A stretch of DNA of 64,000 nt from Terriglobales bacterium (GCA_025936825.1 JAICSO010000001.1:992001-1056000), one strand, 5' to 3'; positions 43,544-53,418 are shown, counted from the stretch's first letter. The notes: generated by a model not told the origin, from the sequence alone. Made by a program: numbers and translations.

Positions 43544-44674
43544 GTGAAGATCGCTATCGATATTCGCCGGATCACGGAGTTCGGCGTGGGCACCTACACG
43601 CGCAACATCATTCGCGCGCTTGCACGTCTCGATCATGAGAACGAATACTTTTTGCTGGGTTCGCCGCAGAAGGCCAGTGAGATTGGGGTCCTGCCCGAAA
43701 ATTTCTCCTGCGTAGAAGTGGCGTCGCCGGATACAACCAAGGGTTTTTTTCAGTGTCACTCGGTGCTGGCCCGCCTTGGATGCGATCTGGTTCACGTGCC
43801 GCATTTGTTCTGGTTACCACATCACTTCCCGTGTCCGTATGTGGTGACCGTGCATGACCTGCTTGATCACATGTATCGGGCAAGGAACGGCTCTGGCTTG
43901 AAACGCTCGATGCATTTCCAGTTGACGCGTCGTGTATTGCGGCACGCCGCGCGAATCTTCGCCGTGTCGGCATTCACCAAGAACGAACTTCAAAAACTGT
44001 TCGGGATTGAGCCACGACGCATCGAGGTCATCTACAACGCGATTGACGCACGTTTCCTGACCGGTCACGCCAGCGATGCTGATCGCCAGATGCTGGCGGA
44101 ACGTTATCAGATTGCGTATCCCTTCATTCTTTATGCCGGCCGAATCAGCCCGCATAAGAACCTGGTGCGGATCATCGAAGCCTTTGCCGCTCTCAAAGCG
44201 GAGTTGGCCAAACAAGACCAGTTCCCCGATCTCAAACTTATCATCATCGGCGACGAACTGTCGAAGCATCCCGATCTGCGCCGTACGGTCGTCCGCGCCG
44301 GAATGCAGAACGACGTGCGTTTCCTGGGCTTCGTTCCCATCGACGTGCTTCGAGTGTTCTACGACGTCGCCAAGGTATTTGTGTTTCCATCACTCTACGA
44401 GGGCTTCGGCCTGCCGCCGCTCGAGGCCATGGCTCACGGGACCCCGGTGCTCACGTCAAACACATCGTCGATCCCGGAAGTGGTCGGCAACGCGGCAGTG
44501 CTGGTGAACCCGGAAAACCTGTTCGAGATGATGCGTGCCCTGCAGCGAGTACTGTGTGACCAGACACTGCGCGAAAAACTGCGCCACGCCGGCTATGAGC
44601 AGGTGAAGAAGTTTTCCTGGGACCACTCGGTTTCCGATATCCTTACCAGCTATCGGGAAGTTCTTGTGCGCTAG
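43544..44674 (+). CDS. Family 4 glycosyltransferase
   Basis: A 376-residue GT-B glycosyltransferase. KIAIDIRRITEFGVGTYTRN is the glycine-rich N-terminal loop, HVPHLFWLPHHFPCPYVVTVHDLLDH the acceptor-side strand, and the donor-binding domain has ILYAGRISPHKNL and the E-x7-E motif YEGFGLPPLEAM. Retaining mechanism expected for GT4. The start is GTG at 43544, seven bases after a TAAAAT hexamer and without Shine-Dalgarno. It follows the FAH gene by 81 bases. Probably acts in exopolysaccharide or glycan synthesis; donor and acceptor unknown. Confidence 0.93.
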   Translation: MKIAIDIRRITEFGVGTYTRNIIRALARLDHENEYFLLGSPQKASEIGVLPENFSCVEVASPDTTKGFFQCHSVLARLGCDLVHVPHLFWLPHHFPCPYVVTVHDLLDHMYRARNGSGLKRSMHFQLTRRVLRHAARIFAVSAFTKNELQKLFGIEPRRIEVIYNAIDARFLTGHASDADRQMLAERYQIAYPFILYAGRISPHKNLVRIIEAFAALKAELAKQDQFPDLKLIIIGDELSKHPDLRRTVVRAGMQNDVRFLGFVPIDVLRVFYDVAKVFVFPSLYEGFGLPPLEAMAHGTPVLTSNTSSIPEVVGNAAVLVNPENLFEMMRALQRVLCDQTLREKLRHAGYEQVKKFSWDHSVSDILTSYREVLVR

Positions 44675-44725
44675 AATGTCGAATGCGAGGTAAACAGGCG
44701 CGAGCCGTTTTCTGCGCCGGTACTC

Positions 44726-45463
44726 ATGTCTCAAGCGATCCAGGCAATCACACGACAGCCCGCGGACGTAATTCGCGAGGCGCCGGTTTCGCAGGGCGCG
44801 AACGGTGTCTGCTACGCGGTATCCGGCGAGATGAGCCTCTCGTCGGCTGACCTGGAGCGCATGATTTCGGCCGTGCCGAAACCGGTCGCTGCCGCTCTCG
44901 ATCGGAAGGCTTACTACTTCGTACCGCTCACGGTAAACCAGGGCGATCAGACCGTCATCGCCGACCGTTATGACGTCGCCCTTAGCGACAACGCTGTTTG
45001 CCATCGCAATCTCGATCTGGGCGGATCGCAGTGCGTGTTCATCTCTACGAGATTGATGGACGACAAGTTCTCCATTGCCTTCGAGTTCTATATCAACGTG
45101 GGGCACGCGTTTGTAGATCGTGCCGGCGTTTCGCAGGAGTTTGCCGAACTGGTATGGAAACAAGCTGAGGCGAATGTTCGCGGCGAGACTTCGATGGATG
45201 CCTGGGAGTCTCGAAAGATTGCCGCCGGCCGCAGTCCCGACGCCGAGAAGCACAAGAACGACTACTTCGCCGCGACATTCTCCGACGCCATTTCGATCTA
45301 CCTCCTCTCGCTTTTTCTAGACGTGGATTACCACGACTTGCGAGAGCGCGATTATCCGCTACTCGCTCCCGCGGCAATGGCTGAGCGCCTCCGCAGGATT
45401 GCCGAGCTTTTCCCGCCTCAACCGGGATACGACTTCAACATCTATTACCGCCGTCGAAGCTAG
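44726..45463 (+). CDS. Conserved-looking hypothetical protein
   Basis: A 245-residue soluble protein without signal peptide or membrane segment. It has alternating strands and helices: KAYYFVPLTVNQGDQTVIADRYDVAL, CVFISTRLMDDKFSIAFEFYINVGHAF, and a long helical C-terminal half with HKNDYFAATFSDAISIYLLSLFLDVDYHDL. I do not recognise the family and see no catalytic motif; there is no HExxH. It follows the glycosyltransferase gene by 51 bases, and the next small gene begins 11 bases later, so the three may be cotranscribed. Confidence 0.7.
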   Translation: MSQAIQAITRQPADVIREAPVSQGANGVCYAVSGEMSLSSADLERMISAVPKPVAAALDRKAYYFVPLTVNQGDQTVIADRYDVALSDNAVCHRNLDLGGSQCVFISTRLMDDKFSIAFEFYINVGHAFVDRAGVSQEFAELVWKQAEANVRGETSMDAWESRKIAAGRSPDAEKHKNDYFAATFSDAISIYLLSLFLDVDYHDLRERDYPLLAPAAMAERLRRIAELFPPQPGYDFNIYYRRRS

Positions 45464-45474
45464 GAGCAACATCT

Positions 45475-45738
45475 TTGACTGAAGGAATTCATCTTCAGTG
45501 CCGGGTTGAGAAAATTAATAGAGAACTTGTCGTGAGGATTGCGCTCGAGGACGGGTGTGTCGAGTTCATCGAGTGCTCGAAAGGAGCATCGCGGCTAGAA
45601 GGTGACGACCTGATCAGCATCATTATTCCTGAGTTCATATCAGAAACGCTGCACATCGAGGAAGGCAGCATTGTGAGTGTAAGCAATGCGTATGGATGTA
45701 TAGGCCTTCAACCGCTCACTCCGGTTCGGTTGCAATAA
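45475..45738 (+). CDS. Small hypothetical protein
   Basis: An 87-residue protein beginning with TTG preceded by AGGAGCAAC. It is a compact beta-rich domain: IHLQCRVEKINRELVVRIALEDGCVEF and IIIPEFISETLHIEEGSIVSVSN, with four cysteines. The segment HIEEGSIVSVSNAYGCIGLQP resembles the small beta-barrel (AbrB-like or Hfq-like) type only vaguely. Probably cotranscribed with the preceding gene. Confidence 0.65.
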   Translation: MTEGIHLQCRVEKINRELVVRIALEDGCVEFIECSKGASRLEGDDLISIIIPEFISETLHIEEGSIVSVSNAYGCIGLQPLTPVRLQ

Positions 45739-45740
45739 TC

Positions 45741-46364
45741 CTATCTCTGCGTTATCACCAGCTCGCCGTTCTCCACCCGCAAGCTGGCGATCCCGGCAGG
45801 CAGCTTGAGTTGCTCGCGCTGCTCGGCCAGTTTCTTCTGTAGGGCTGAGTTCACGAGAGAGATGGGAATATTGAACTCTCCGACCTTGAACTCTGTCGGC
45901 TCAAATGTGACATAGCCATCCTGCGAGGCAAGATGTCCCGCGAGCGTCACCCAAACGTCCTTGCCGGCAATATTCGCCACAAATTGCCCTCGCGCCACAT
46001 CGCCTTCCAGCTTCACCTGATAATCCTTAACCTGTACGTCTCCCTGCGCGACGACCGCATCCGGAGAATTGGGCTGCCTGCTCGCGGTGTTCCCAGCCTG
46101 AGCCGACGGGGACGGCGCCATGTTTTCCGCCACCTCGGCGCTAACCTCATCGGAGGTGAACCGCACCTCTGCAGGAGCGCTGTTCTGGTCACGGGAGGTT
46201 TCTAGGACCTGAATCTTCTGATCGAACGACTGTGCGTTTGCGCGGGCTTCTTCACGATCCTGGCGAATAGCCACCGGTTGCGGCTTGCTCAGGATCTGAT
46301 AACCGGTGATAAATCCGCTGACCAGCGTCACCGTTGTAATCACGCGCTTAACCGTGATCTTCAT
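45741..46364 (-). CDS. Membrane-anchored hypothetical protein
   Basis: A 207-residue protein with an N-terminal anchor (RVITTVTLVSGFITGYQIL), a polar low-complexity linker (about 40-95, rich in Gln, Ala, Pro) and a beta-rich C-terminal domain (DVQVKDYQVKLEGDVARGQFVANI, FEPTEFKVGEFNIPISLVN, LPAGIASLRVENGELVITQR). The C-terminal domain would face the periplasm. The start at 46364 is preferred since the frame upstream adds only MGRPEDF. It converges on the small gene before it. Family not recognised. Confidence 0.7.
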   Translation of the reverse strand: MKITVKRVITTVTLVSGFITGYQILSKPQPVAIRQDREEARANAQSFDQKIQVLETSRDQNSAPAEVRFTSDEVSAEVAENMAPSPSAQAGNTASRQPNSPDAVVAQGDVQVKDYQVKLEGDVARGQFVANIAGKDVWVTLAGHLASQDGYVTFEPTEFKVGEFNIPISLVNSALQKKLAEQREQLKLPAGIASLRVENGELVITQR

Positions 46365-46533
46365 AAAGTCTTCGGGGCGGCCCACTGCAAGAACCGTGCG
46401 ACGTTTGGTATCGAGATTCTAGGCGAGAGAATATGCCGCCCAGAGATGACGGAAGTCGCTGGACATCCGGCGTCGAACCTGCTCTGAGCGCCTGAAATCG
46501 CGGTTTAAAAGCTCCTTACGCTAAAATGACTTC

Positions 46534-47742
46534 ATGCCCCTTGCACACACCCGTGAAATCACCCCGGCAAAACGCCTCGACAACTTGCGATATGCGATCC
46601 GTGATCTCGCGGTAACCGCCGACGGCGTAGTGAAACAGGGACATAAAGTCCTGTTCCTGAATGTGGGCGATCCCAATATCTACGACTTTGTCACGCCTCC
46701 CCACGTGGTCCAAGCGGCGTGCAAGGCCATGCGCGATAACAAGAATGGCTATGCGCCCTCCACCGCCATCCCGGAGGCGCTTGAGGCCATTCGAGCGGAG
46801 GCGGCCCGCAAGGGGATGACTTCCGTTCAAGATGTCTTCGTCACCAACGGTGCTGGTGAAGCGGTGGATGTCTGTTTAACGGCACTGCTGAACGAGGGGG
46901 ACAACGTCCTCACCCCGTGCCCGGATTATCCGTTGTACTCAGCGATCATCTGCAAAACCGGTGCGGTGTTGAACACCTATTACTTGAACGAGGACGACGG
47001 CTGGCAGCCCGATCTCAACGACATGCGCCGGAAGATCAACTCGCGCACGCGCGGCATCGTTCTTATCAATCCCAATAACCCCACCGGCGCGATTTGCACC
47101 CGCCGCATGCTCGAGCAGATTGCCGAGATCGCACGCGAGCACAACCTGCTGATCATCGCTGACGAAATTTATGACAAGCTGATTCTCGATGGCGGCGAGC
47201 AGATTTCAATTGCTTCGGTCGCGCCAGATGTTCCGATCGTGACGCTTGGCGGCTTGTCCAAAAACTATCTAGCGCCAGGCTGGCGAATTGGTTGGTCGAT
47301 CGTGAGCGGTGACGGTGCGGCGGTGAAGCCGTTTGTCGAAGGTATGCACAAGCTTTTGCGGGCGCGTTTGTCGGCCAATCATCCGGAGCAGTATGCAATT
47401 AAGCCGGCGCTGGAAGGACCACAGGATCATCTGGTGGAGGTCATTCGCAAGCTGAGCGCCCGCCGAGATCTTACGGTGAGTTCCTGCAATGCAACACCGC
47501 ACACGAGCTGCGTCCCGCCGCGTGGCGCATTCTACGCGTTCCCTCGCATCGACATTCCAGAAGGCGACGATGTCTTTGTAAGGGAATTGCTGCTGGACAA
47601 GCACATTCTCGTTGTCCACGGCTCTGGCTTTGGTCAGCGCCCCGGCAGCAAGCATTTTCGCATTGTTTTTCTGCCGCAAGAGGAATTGCTGAAGAAGGCC
47701 TACTCCGAAATTCGAGACTTCGTAGCTAAACGCTACTCGTAG
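46534..47742 (+). CDS. alaA: Alanine-type aminotransferase (class I/II)
   Basis: A 402-residue PLP aminotransferase of subgroup I gamma (AlaA-like). FLNVGDPNIYDFVTPPHV opens the fold, VFVTNGAGEAVDVCLTAL is the cofactor loop, LINPNNPTGAICTRRML and IADEIYDKLIL hold PLP-contact residues, and LGGLSKNYLAPGWRIGW carries the Schiff-base lysine. The extended N-terminus with RLDNLRYAIRDL matches alanine aminotransferases. A TAAAAT hexamer ends seven bases before the ATG and no Shine-Dalgarno is seen, so the mRNA may be leaderless. Pyruvate-alanine exchange is the likely role. Confidence 0.92.
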   Translation: MPLAHTREITPAKRLDNLRYAIRDLAVTADGVVKQGHKVLFLNVGDPNIYDFVTPPHVVQAACKAMRDNKNGYAPSTAIPEALEAIRAEAARKGMTSVQDVFVTNGAGEAVDVCLTALLNEGDNVLTPCPDYPLYSAIICKTGAVLNTYYLNEDDGWQPDLNDMRRKINSRTRGIVLINPNNPTGAICTRRMLEQIAEIAREHNLLIIADEIYDKLILDGGEQISIASVAPDVPIVTLGGLSKNYLAPGWRIGWSIVSGDGAAVKPFVEGMHKLLRARLSANHPEQYAIKPALEGPQDHLVEVIRKLSARRDLTVSSCNATPHTSCVPPRGAFYAFPRIDIPEGDDVFVRELLLDKHILVVHGSGFGQRPGSKHFRIVFLPQEELLKKAYSEIRDFVAKRYS

Positions 47743-47801
47743 TAATCATACGACGACGCAGGTGTTTGCTGGCGCGCCCGCGATTTGTGAGCCGGTTCCG
47801 C

Positions 47802-48854
47802 CTACTCATGCGGGTGCGGTTGGACTTCCAGCGGCTGGCGCCAGTCCTGGGCCGAAGCGATTCCCGCGCGCAACCATGCAATTCTAGTCAGCAACGATCC
47901 GGCCACTGCCGAAGCCCCCGCCCAGCGCCGCAGTGATGACCCACGTTCCCGTCCAGCGAACATACTTGCGAGACGCAGTGCGGTCGGAATTGGACCTGAG
48001 AGCGCACCTCCGACTCGCGTTATCGCACCGCTGGTTCCATGCTTCAGAGGATCCAGATGCGTGTGAGTTCGCCCCTCGATCCGAATTCCTTCCCAAACTT
48101 CAAACAGCGCGGCCCCGAGCCCCAGTGTCTGAAGGGCTCGGTTTTTCGAATGCCCCATCAGTTCGAGCATCCCGACTGCGGCGCTGAGTCCTGAGGCTGC
48201 AAAGTGCAACGGAAGATCGCCGACGTTCTGGTTCCACACCGGAATTGCGGTTGCGCCAATCAGCACGCCTGTATAGGTTGCAAGTCCCAGGCCCAAAGGG
48301 ATGGCAGCAGCTTCTGCGGCGTTTTCAACGACCGCCATTGGAAAAGACGGACCGTAGCGCTCGAGCATCAGGCCAGCAAACGTGGCTGCGGAAACCGCGC
48401 TGCCAAATCCAAGTAACGTCCACGCTCCAATCGACATGGGGCTTTGCGGCTTGAACACGCGCATCATTCCCAGAAATCGTTGCGGTTTCCCGAGATCCGC
48501 GATCAGCAACGCGGGCGAAATCACTGCGCCAGCAGCGGCGATGTATCGGGCGTCGCGGACGAGCTTGCGATCAGCGCCGACATAATGTCCAATCGCACTG
48601 ACCACCGCTGCCGCACCCGCAGCGCCTCCCACGAAGAAATAGAGAGGGATCTGGTGTGTCCATTGCGGCGGCTTCAGCAGCGGAATCCCGTAGTACCCGG
48701 TTTCCGGTGATGCCTTTGGAAACGGTGCGCCTTCCGGACGGATGCCGCGAACCTTCACTTTTCCGCGCGACTCAGCTTCGCGCCGGAGAGCCACCAACCG
48801 CAGTTCCCGCTCTTGAGCTGGTTCTTCGGGTAGATGCATGGGTTCGTTGCTCAT
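47802..48854 (-). CDS. NrfD-type membrane subunit of formate dehydrogenase
   Basis: A 350-residue integral membrane protein of the NrfD/PsrC family, the quinone-interacting subunit of several molybdopterin complexes. TGYYGIPLLKPPQWTHQIPLYFFVGGAAGAAA is the family start, followed by about nine helices, including LIADLGKPQRFLGMMRVFKPQSPMS, a conserved NrfD loop. The first 50 residues are a charged cytoplasmic extension. The ATG at 48854 overlaps the stop codon of the iron-sulfur subunit (ATGA). It replaces the cytochrome b (FdnI) subunit of the E. coli Fdh-N complex. Confidence 0.93.
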   Translation of the reverse strand: MSNEPMHLPEEPAQERELRLVALRREAESRGKVKVRGIRPEGAPFPKASPETGYYGIPLLKPPQWTHQIPLYFFVGGAAGAAAVVSAIGHYVGADRKLVRDARYIAAAGAVISPALLIADLGKPQRFLGMMRVFKPQSPMSIGAWTLLGFGSAVSAATFAGLMLERYGPSFPMAVVENAAEAAAIPLGLGLATYTGVLIGATAIPVWNQNVGDLPLHFAASGLSAAVGMLELMGHSKNRALQTLGLGAALFEVWEGIRIEGRTHTHLDPLKHGTSGAITRVGGALSGPIPTALRLASMFAGRERGSSLRRWAGASAVAGSLLTRIAWLRAGIASAQDWRQPLEVQPHPHE

Positions 48855-49642
48855 CGCCCATCCCTCGTGCCGTCGGTTAAGAATGCCAGCAGGGTTCCGC
48901 CAAGAAGAAGGCCCGCCGCTACGGCTGCCGATGCCCAACCTTTCTTCAGGTAGATCGTGGGCACTTCAGGGTTTGGCGGCAAATTATAAGTCCGCGGGTC
49001 ACCTCGGAGAATGAACATCGCGTGCGTACCCTGCACGCTGGTGTGGGCCGGATCATAAAACGCCACATCGTTCATGCCGCGTTCCTGCAACACCTGCAGG
49101 CGTTCCTGCGCCTCAGCCCTGAGCTGATTGATCTCCCCAAACTTGATTGACTCGGTCGGACATGCCTTCGCACACGCCGGCTCCAGGCCGATCTTCTGAC
49201 GGTCGTAGCAGAAGGTGCACTTGAAAGCGCGCCCATCCTCTTTATTCTTCGCCACTACTCCGAAAGGGCATGCGACCACGCAATAGGCGCAGCCGTTACA
49301 GACATCCGGCTGAACAAAAACGCCGCCGAACTCAGTGCGCACGATCGCGCCCGTGGGACAGGCCTTAAGACATCCTGCGACCTCGCAGTGTTTGCAGACG
49401 TCGGACGAGAACACCCAGGATGCCTGCTCGCCTGCGTTGCCGCCAATGCCAGGAGTGGGTGGCTCCTCAACGAATTTCACGTGACGCCAGGTGGACGCGC
49501 CCACGGCGCCGGTATTGTCGTACGAATACCCGCTCCATTCGAAACCGTCTTCTTCGACGTGGTTCCACTCTTTGCACGCGACTTCGCAGGCTTTACAGCC
49601 GATGCATAACGTCGAATCTGTGAGAAATGCAGTGGTGCTCAT
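48851..49642 (-). CDS. Four-cluster ferredoxin subunit of formate dehydrogenase
   Basis: A 263-residue HybA/FdnH-type electron-transfer subunit. Cysteine blocks for four [4Fe-4S] clusters are visible: CIGCKACEVACKEWN, CKHCEVAGCLKACPTG, CNGCAYCVVACPFG and CTFCYDRQ...CAKACPTES. A C-terminal transmembrane helix (AAVAAGLLLGGTLLAFL) anchors it to the membrane. It links the catalytic subunit to the NrfD-type protein. Its ATG overlaps the stop codon of the catalytic subunit gene (ATGA), and its own stop overlaps the next start, so the three form one operon. Confidence 0.95.
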   Translation of the reverse strand: MSTTAFLTDSTLCIGCKACEVACKEWNHVEEDGFEWSGYSYDNTGAVGASTWRHVKFVEEPPTPGIGGNAGEQASWVFSSDVCKHCEVAGCLKACPTGAIVRTEFGGVFVQPDVCNGCAYCVVACPFGVVAKNKEDGRAFKCTFCYDRQKIGLEPACAKACPTESIKFGEINQLRAEAQERLQVLQERGMNDVAFYDPAHTSVQGTHAMFILRGDPRTYNLPPNPEVPTIYLKKGWASAAVAAGLLLGGTLLAFLTDGTRDGR

Positions 49643-52600
49643 GCCAGACGCTCCGCGACAAGTGGACTCTCAATCGCTTTTTTCCCTCGTGGCCTGCGGC
49701 CCGGCTTTATGTCACACACCAAAGCCTTGGTTTCCATGATCCGCACGTTCGGCTCCTCGCTGATGACTAACAGATCATTGACCACATCACCAGTGACTTG
49801 ACCTTTGTAACCCCAGTGATACGGCAGTCCGACCTGATGAACGGTTCGGCCATCGATCATCAGCGGTCTTATGCGCGGTGTGACCATGACGCGGGCCTCA
49901 ACGATCCCGCGCGGTGTGGTAATGGTCGCATAATCGCCGTGCTTCAAACCGAGTTCAGCGGCGAGTTCCGGGGAAACTTCCGTGAACAGCTCCGGTTGCA
50001 GTTCCGCGAGGTGGGACAACGTCCGCGTCATTCCGCCTGCTGTGTGGTGTTCGGTCAAGCGATACGTGGAAAGTACATATGGGTACCGTGGATCGCCCGG
50101 CGAATTCGCGTAAGGATTGTCGGGACGCGCTTTTTTCTGAGCCGCAGGATTGTCCTGCTGGTCGTAAAGTGGATTCTTGATCAGCGATTCCAGCGGTTCG
50201 TAATGGGTCGGCAGCGGGCCATCTTTCAGTCCGCTTGCGACCCAGATCCAGCCCACGCCGTCGGGATGCAAGGTGAACGGCCGTGCACCGCCGAGAGCTT
50301 TCGTGCCATGGCCTTCGTGGACATCCGCGGGCTTATCCGGCGGAATTGTCTTCTCATAATCGGCGTTATCAAGTCCCGTCCATTCCTTTTTTTCTTTATC
50401 CCACCAGACGAGTTTCTTGCGTTCACTCCAAGGGGTTCCGTCCGGCTTCGCCGAAGCACGGTTGTAAATGATGCGGCAGTCGTTGGGCCAGGCAAATCCC
50501 CAGCCGTGGCCAAGCAGATCTTTTGGATTGCGTTCATTCGCGCGGTTGTATCCCTCTTCGGGGTAAACGCCGCAATAAATCCACGCTCCACAGGCCGTGG
50601 AACCATCCGCCTTCAGGTCCTTTATATGGGCAAGTTGCTTTCGATCCGCGGCCGTGTACCCGTTGATCTCCTTGAGAACCTCCTCGACCTTTGGCTCTGC
50701 CGTCGGACCTTGCGCTGTGTAATTCCACGTCAGCGCGCGAAGGCCGTCATTTCGCGGTTGTGAATCCTGCTCGGCTTTTTCTTTTACCCTGCGGCCAAGG
50801 TGATACATGAACCAGGTCTCGCTGCGCGCATCGCCCGGAGGTTCGACCGCTTTGTTGCGGTACTGCAGCAAGCGCTGCGTATTAGTGAAGGTCCCTTCCT
50901 TTTCCGCTGTACCTGCAGCGGGGAAGAGGAAAACTTCCGTCCCAATCGTGTCAGGCGAGAGTTCGCCGCGCTGCACTTCTGGGGATGCGTACCAGAACGA
51001 TGCCGTCTCGGTCTCGACCATGTCTCGTACGACGAGCCATTTCAGTTTCGATAATGCCTTGCGCTCTAGTCGCCCATTCGACGCGCCCACCGCCGGATTC
51101 TGCCCCATGACGAACAGGCCTTCGAGCTTGCCGTCCGCCATGTCGAGCCAATAACCGAAATGGGAGTGATCACCAGTCACGCGTGGAAGCCAATCGAATC
51201 CCCAGTTGTTGGACTTCGTCGCGGCCTCGCCGTAGTACGCCTTCATCAGGCTGACGAAATACTTCTCAAACCCCGACCACAGGCCCGTGCGAGCGCTGTG
51301 CTTTTTGACGTAGTCTTTGAATTTCTTGGAGTCTGCCTCAAAGAACGGCATCGGCAGATAACCGGGCAGAATGTCGTAGAGCGTAGGAATGTCGGTCGAG
51401 CCCTGAATGGATGCGTGTCCGCGCAAAGCCAGAATGCCACCACCGGGACGTCCTATGTTTCCGAGCAGCAGCTGCAGAATGGCCGCGGATCGAATGATCT
51501 GCACGCCTTTCGAATGCTGCGTCCAGCCAACGGCATAGCAAATGGCACCAGTTTTTTCCGGACCCGACGCTGAGGTGAACGCATCGGCCGCCTTGTAGAA
51601 CACGTCTTGCGGAACGCCGCAGAAACGCTCGACCATCTCCGGCGTGTAGCGCGAGAAGTGACGCTTCAAAACCTGGAACACGCACCGAGGATGCTGCAAC
51701 GTTCGGTCCTCTTCATATTTGCCGGCATCCTGTGCTTCGCCGCCGCGATCTTTGCCGTGACCGCCCCCAGCCGCCGCATGCCCAGGCTTGCTCTTCCCGG
51801 CATCTGCCTTGACGGGGGCGCCTTCGTACAGCCAGCTCTCCGGGTCATACTTCTTCTTTTCTGTGTCCCATCCCGAGAACAACCCGTCGAGATCCTCTGT
51901 ATCTCGAAAGTCTTCGCGCAAGATCATGGGCGCGTTGGTGTAGTTCACTACGTAGTCGCGAAATTCTTTGTTGTTCTCGAGAACGTAGTGAATGAGCGCG
52001 CCAACAAAGAGGATGTCGCTTCCCGCACGCAGGGGCACCCAGATATCTGCCATTGCGGACGTGCGAGTGAACCGGGGATCGACGTGGATGACCTTTGCGC
52101 CTTTTTCGCGAGCCTCCACCACCCACTGGAATCCAACCGGATGATTCTCCGCCATCGACGATCCCATGATCAGGATCGCGTCTGAGTTGCTCAGGTCCTG
52201 CTGCGCGGTGGTGGCACCGCCGCGTCCGAACGAGGTGCCCAGACCGGGCACCGTAGAGCTATGTCATATACGGGCCTGGTTGGAGATGCACACCATGCCC
52301 AGGCCAGCGGCGAACAGCTTTTTAATAAGGTAGTTCTCTTCGTTGTCGAGGGTGGCGCCGCCGAGGTGCGCGATCGCGGTGGTCTGCATGACCACATCGC
52401 CGTCCTTCTTCTCCTGGAAAGTCCGGTCGCGGGTTTCCCAAAGCCGGTCGGCGACCATATCCATCGCGGTCTCAAGTTCGATCTCCTCCCATTCGCGCGA
52501 ATAAGGACGGCGGTACTTCACCTTCTTCAGCCGCCCTGGATGCGTATGCAACTCGAAAGTGTCCGCGCCTTTGGGGCAGAGATGGCCGCGTGAGATCGGC

Positions 52601-52824
52601 GACTGCGGGTCTCCCTCGATGGAAATCAGCTTGCCCTTCTTGTGATAGACAAGCTGCCCGCAACCCACCCCGCAATAAGGGCAGATGGAACGCGCAACTT
52701 CAGCGCCGTGAGTCTTGGGAACCAGCCCGCGGGTTCGCTCGCTCATCGCTTCTGGGCCAGTGCCATCGGAGCCGGTCTGGATTTGACGGATGACCGGCCA
52801 TCGGGAGAGAAGATCTTTGATCAC
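49639..52824 (-). CDS. fdhA: Selenocysteine-containing formate dehydrogenase catalytic subunit
   Basis: One 1061-residue protein if the in-frame TGA at 52264-52266 is read as selenocysteine (residue 187). The context SNQARI-U-HSSTVPGLGTSFGRG aligns with the E. coli FdnG/FdoG site. Before it are the [4Fe-4S] ligands C48, C51, C55 and C83; after it come GSSMAENHPVGFQWVVEA and other molybdopterin-binding blocks, through RLTEHHTAGGMTRTL and VGLPYHWGYKG. A SECIS hairpin directly follows the TGA. The GTG at 52824 gives an N-terminus without the twin-arginine signal of FdnG. A Gly/Ala/Lys-rich insert of about 35 residues lies before HPRCVFQVL. The subunit oxidises formate or reduces CO2, with electrons passing to the Fe-S and NrfD subunits. 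Confidence 0.94.
52234..52252 (-). promoter_or_regulatory. Bacterial SECIS hairpin for UGA-187
   Basis: Read on the minus strand the bases are GGTGCCC-GGTCT-GGGCACC: a perfect 7-bp stem with the SelB-binding apical loop GGUCU. It begins 11 bases after the TGA, the same spacing I recall for E. coli fdhF. Loop sequence and distance are what selenocysteine insertion requires. Confidence 0.93.
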
Positions 52825-53418
52825 AGCTTACACTCCGTGCGGTAAGTGCAACTCAAAGCTTGGAGGTGATTGTAGCAACGGAGGTTGCACAACAAAAAGG
52901 AAATCCGAAATAGCGTGCGGGCAGCAATTCCGGATTGCGGGGGACTCGTCCGCAACAATCGGATGATGAGCGGTGATGCAATTCAGCAGCGCGTTCCAAA
53001 TTTTGAGACAATCTCTCCTCATTACTTGATAACTCAAGGTTCCTCGTAATGGGGGCGGAGAAAGACGAGTTGAAGGTCTTGGCTTCCTTTAGTAAGCTGC
53101 CCGCTTTCATGGGTCGACTGGAACGTAAAAGGCGGGGAAGGAGACGAAGGAGAAAAATGCTCGATTCTGAGGAGAAGCGCGCCGATAAGTTCCGCCGTAC
53201 ATTTATTAAGGAAATCAGCGCATTTCAGTTCATGGCTTCCACGTCGGGCCGAAGCTTAGGAATTCCGTCTACTGCAGTACCAGTTGTCTCTACCGTGGCT
53301 CAGTCGGCGGGCAACTGCTCGAAAGCATCGAGCAACAAGAAATTTCTAGCCATTCAGATTGGCGCTCGTTCCTTTGTGATGGGCTGAATAAATTCAATGT
53401 GTGGTTTTGAGGAGTCTA
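52825..53418. other. Intergenic stretch with no supported gene
   Basis: Between the divergent formate dehydrogenase and permease genes. An inverted repeat GTGCAAC (52846-52852) / GTTGCAC (52884-52890) lies just upstream of the dehydrogenase GTG and could be a regulatory site. A plus-strand frame from 53049 to 53387 is Arg/Lys- and Ser-rich and shows no protein-like pattern, so I do not call it. Confidence 0.4.

Noticed and set aside
52264-52824. Separate short gene for an N-terminal molybdopterin fragment
   Set aside because: It is the front part of the selenocysteine-containing dehydrogenase; frame, context and the SECIS hairpin show that TGA is not a stop.
53049-53387. Plus-strand frame of 112 codons before the lactate permease gene
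   Set aside because: Poly-Arg/Lys stretch and Ser-rich tail, no ribosome-binding site of note, no recognisable domain.
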